Shown: positions 63,101 through 64,000 of the stretch, in pieces
How positions within the stretch are numbered: the stretch's first letter is position 1
Layout of the letters: each line of letters begins with the position of its first letter
Source: Streptomyces hawaiiensis
GTDB lineage: Bacteria > Actinomycetota > Actinomycetes > Streptomycetales > Streptomycetaceae
Direction: 5' to 3'
Length of the DNA: 64,000 nt
Assembly: GCF_004803895.1 (NCBI RefSeq)
Contig: NZ_CP021978.1
Coordinates: forward strand, 3,286,001-3,350,000
The notes under the pieces: model-generated
Databases searched by the model: none
Told to the model about the DNA's origin: nothing
What the model saw: only the letters and a program-made list of their open reading frames with translations
Program-made: the position numbers and the translations under genes

Positions 63101-64000
63101 GACAAGAGTCGGTTCGTCTCACGGTGCTCAACGTCGCGACCCGGGAGACGACGTCGGTAAGGCGTGACGACGGCTGGGGGCCCACGGGAGGGTTCGCGGT
63201 CGACCCCGACCTCGGTGCCTTCTACGTGGCGGCTGATCACGGCATACAGGTGACGCTGACGACGGGAACCGAGCCGAGCGAGGTCCGTACGACCGCCGAC
63301 ACCGCCAGTTACACGGTCGCCCCGCTCGCCCGGGACGGGCGGACACACGCCCTGGCAGCCGGACTCAGCAGTGGCGTTCAGGTTGTGGACTGTGCGACCG
63401 GCCGGCGCGTGGGCGTGCCGTTGCAGGGCCACGAGAGTGCCGTGTGTGCCATCCATCTGCTCACCACCTCGACCTCCGACAGTCTCGACATCCTGACGGT
63501 CGGAAACGACGGCACCGCCCGTCTGTGGCACTGGAACCGGGCGGTCTTCCCTACCACCGAGGAGCCCGTGCACACGTCCGACACGGGCGAGTTCGGCATG
63601 GCCCACACCCAGTTGCTGCTCATGTGGCCGGGAAGTGCCACACAGGTGATCGCCAGCTCCTGGCACGGCATCCGCACCCTCGACTCGCGCCTGCTCGACA
63701 TGTCCGACGGCGACGCGTCCGCCGGAGCCACGCAGGTGGCCGAGATGCCGCCGTGGGCCGACCAGCACTGCCTCGAAGACCCTCGCGCTGCAGCGCTGCA
63801 CGTCCTGCTGCACAGCGGAGGGCACGTCGTCGCCGACGGCGAGAGGGCGACCGTGACCATCTCCGTCGCGTCGCTCCGCGGCGACGGGGAGCTCGAGAAG
63901 TACGGCTACCCGGCACTGTGTGAGCTCCCGGCACGGACGGTGGCCCATCTGCTGCCCGCGCCGAACGGCAGTCCCCGACCGTGCGTCATCGCCTACGACC
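60139..64000 (+). CDS. Caspase-like protease - P-loop NTPase - WD40 fusion, 3' end outside window
   Basis: At least 1287 residues, open at the right edge. It starts at TTG 60139 with GGGGGAGGG just upstream; GTG 60154 is the alternative. The frame is fixed by intact motifs. Residues about 14-230 form a C14 caspase-like domain: RLLIAAGTRSY, catalytic His92 in VVYYAGHGD, catalytic Cys141 in IIIDACHAG. Then come a P-loop NTPase (about 287-620) with Walker A AAPGSGKS at 315-322 and Walker B VVIDSLDEA at 386-394, a helical segment (about 620-760), and a beta-propeller of WD40-like repeats (clear units near 820-860 and 1097-1133, LTVGNDGTARLWHW). STAND proteins of this kind sense a trigger by the propeller, oligomerise through the NTPase and unleash the protease. 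Substrate and trigger unknown. Codon 16 is TTA. Confidence 0.88.
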   Translation, partial: MTRPTVSQDSAGARRLLIAAGTRSYRELGELPKAHEDVRRVATLFEGMGYERILTEVSLDPDAAEFEDAVADWCAGADLTPDDVLVVYYAGHGDRPDAGGYRLAASGSTARRPRSWISPENLTATLAASPLRNVLIIIDACHAGKGAARIGAVADAHVAVRPRGDAAGSGTWVMVSARHRDLAQDGVFPAELERAYALGDGPSQRYLAPAKLADRITRAFEQAGRRQHCSCSVTDQTVQAPFFPNPRHDPRAEVCAAQEPGGEAGDLTSHFSPRGRGVEQVHDSGSYFTGRKRALDALRAHLAGPGGTGPLVVTAAPGSGKSAVLGRLVLDAKADDADPRIDVSINARHQTIDDLVTRLAAAADLTAAGPTELLAGLADRDNPFRVVIDSLDEAGPAGDKAEARRIAWDLLRHLAAVPCVRLVVGVRRELLLHLGDRVPVIDLDTADYSEDTSTAEYVERILTDAGSPYEADPAAARVVAEGVAQRAGRCFLVARMTATALRRGKPVDVTVPGWARQLPSDTAGAFQAYLERMPAKARTTALPLLTTLAFGEGHGVPRTGVWTRVASLLSGVTLTESDVDALLDEDSSYLTAVEVEGRKYFRLYHQELADHLKARALRYRDLSSVQDCFVRTLLDLVPSGAAGGRDWARAEPYTRGHLATHAAAAGSIDGLIEDPSFVLAASAAGLVPAVQHAKRNPLLAMVVERCADLLAGRHGPHPDPAAELAFVARTHGAMDFARRAVGLSVGVERMWTEPRRVTPHRIVGRHGKGTYSTTSVWYGWTIRDLVTEQGRHLVVAASFQSKEVYVWPLDDPSQAMVLPHSRPVHGLKVLSHNGRSLAVTFDDTSELRVWDLSDLSLVSRLVLPGCTEFGDLGVLADGTAVVVAQGAGKVVVLDPLRRESLLEVPCTRSEGPEWQDTPSALLARCGGPDGWLVVCDPAGGTASLHALEKQVGGGVLVEGLDSPRLKAGAQEPDGTTVVAFLEQGGDHGQESVRLTVLNVATRETTSVRRDDGWGPTGGFAVDPDLGAFYVAADHGIQVTLTTGTEPSEVRTTADTASYTVAPLARDGRTHALAAGLSSGVQVVDCATGRRVGVPLQGHESAVCAIHLLTTSTSDSLDILTVGNDGTARLWHWNRAVFPTTEEPVHTSDTGEFGMAHTQLLLMWPGSATQVIASSWHGIRTLDSRLLDMSDGDASAGATQVAEMPPWADQHCLEDPRAAALHVLLHSGGHVVADGERATVTISVASLRGDGELEKYGYPALCELPARTVAHLLPAPNGSPRPCVIAYD
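60184..60186 (+). promoter_or_regulatory. TTA codon 16 of the caspase-domain gene
   Basis: CGG-TTA-CTG in frame at codon 16, in the first beta strand of the caspase domain. TTA requires the bldA tRNA, so synthesis should be held back until development or late growth. Confidence 0.85.

Noticed and set aside
60184..63948. A 1254-codon open frame on the minus strand
   Set aside because: It is antisense to the caspase-NTPase-WD40 gene. Its translation is low-complexity Arg/Gly/Ala/Val/His with no motif, while the plus frame carries catalytic motifs and normal GC3 bias.

Overview
The window is chromosomal DNA from a Streptomyces or very close relative. It has very high GC, third positions that are almost always G or C, GTG/TTG starts, ATGA/GTGA gene overlaps, a Streptomyces-type adpA with its in-frame TTA codon, and gene content that parallels the S. 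coelicolor region from the desferrioxamine genes through adpA, cebR-bglC and cdgA. Assignments come from reading motifs by eye; no database search was run.

Layout. 1-7.3 kb: desferrioxamine block, desE-desF and desABCD, each unit with its own iron box. 7.3-15.9 kb: a GH20 hexosaminidase, a SHOCT protein, a Tat-exported phosphatase, an 85-residue protein just ahead of glmS, an acetate-permease-like protein, a stress protein and a small membrane protein. 16.2-18.4 kb: adpA (TTA codon 225, upstream AdpA consensus site), orn and tRNA-His. 18.5-31.9 kb: an MFS transporter, a NUDIX protein, a cebR-kinase pair, cebEFG and bglC under two CebR boxes, and a convergent alpha-galactosidase/ABC importer operon. 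Both sugar importers lack an ATPase gene. 32-39.7 kb: a two-component system, a methyltransferase-fold protein, a divergent pair including an NsdA-like regulator whose 3' end carries an exact 60-bp tandem duplication, a phosphoglycerate-mutase-like phosphatase and a PAP2 protein. 39.6-44.5 kb: an overlapping three-gene cassette (RecB-like nuclease, unknown 530-residue protein, SF1-type helicase/ATPase) followed by decayed copies of its own 3' end. 44.6-48.9 kb: a protein whose stop codon lies inside tRNA-Lys, an M6 protease, and cdgA (PAS-GGDEF-EAL). 48.9-59.9 kb: a luciferase-like oxidoreductase, small membrane proteins, then a catabolic/uptake locus with two Asp/Glu-racemase-fold proteins, a 2-hydroxyacid dehydrogenase, an amidase, a DUF3830 protein, an EhuBCDA-like importer and an IclR regulator.

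The right edge, immediately after a second identical tRNA-Lys, holds the most striking gene: a very large protein open at the window end with a caspase-like protease domain (His92/Cys141), a P-loop NTPase and a WD40-like beta-propeller. It has a TTA codon at position 16. This is the architecture of prokaryotic conflict or programmed-death proteins and is the best candidate for an undescribed system. The nuclease/helicase cassette is the second candidate.

Regulatory threads: iron control of the siderophore genes, CebR control of cellulose-sugar use, and developmental control through TTA codons (bldA) and possible BldD-like sites at cdgA.
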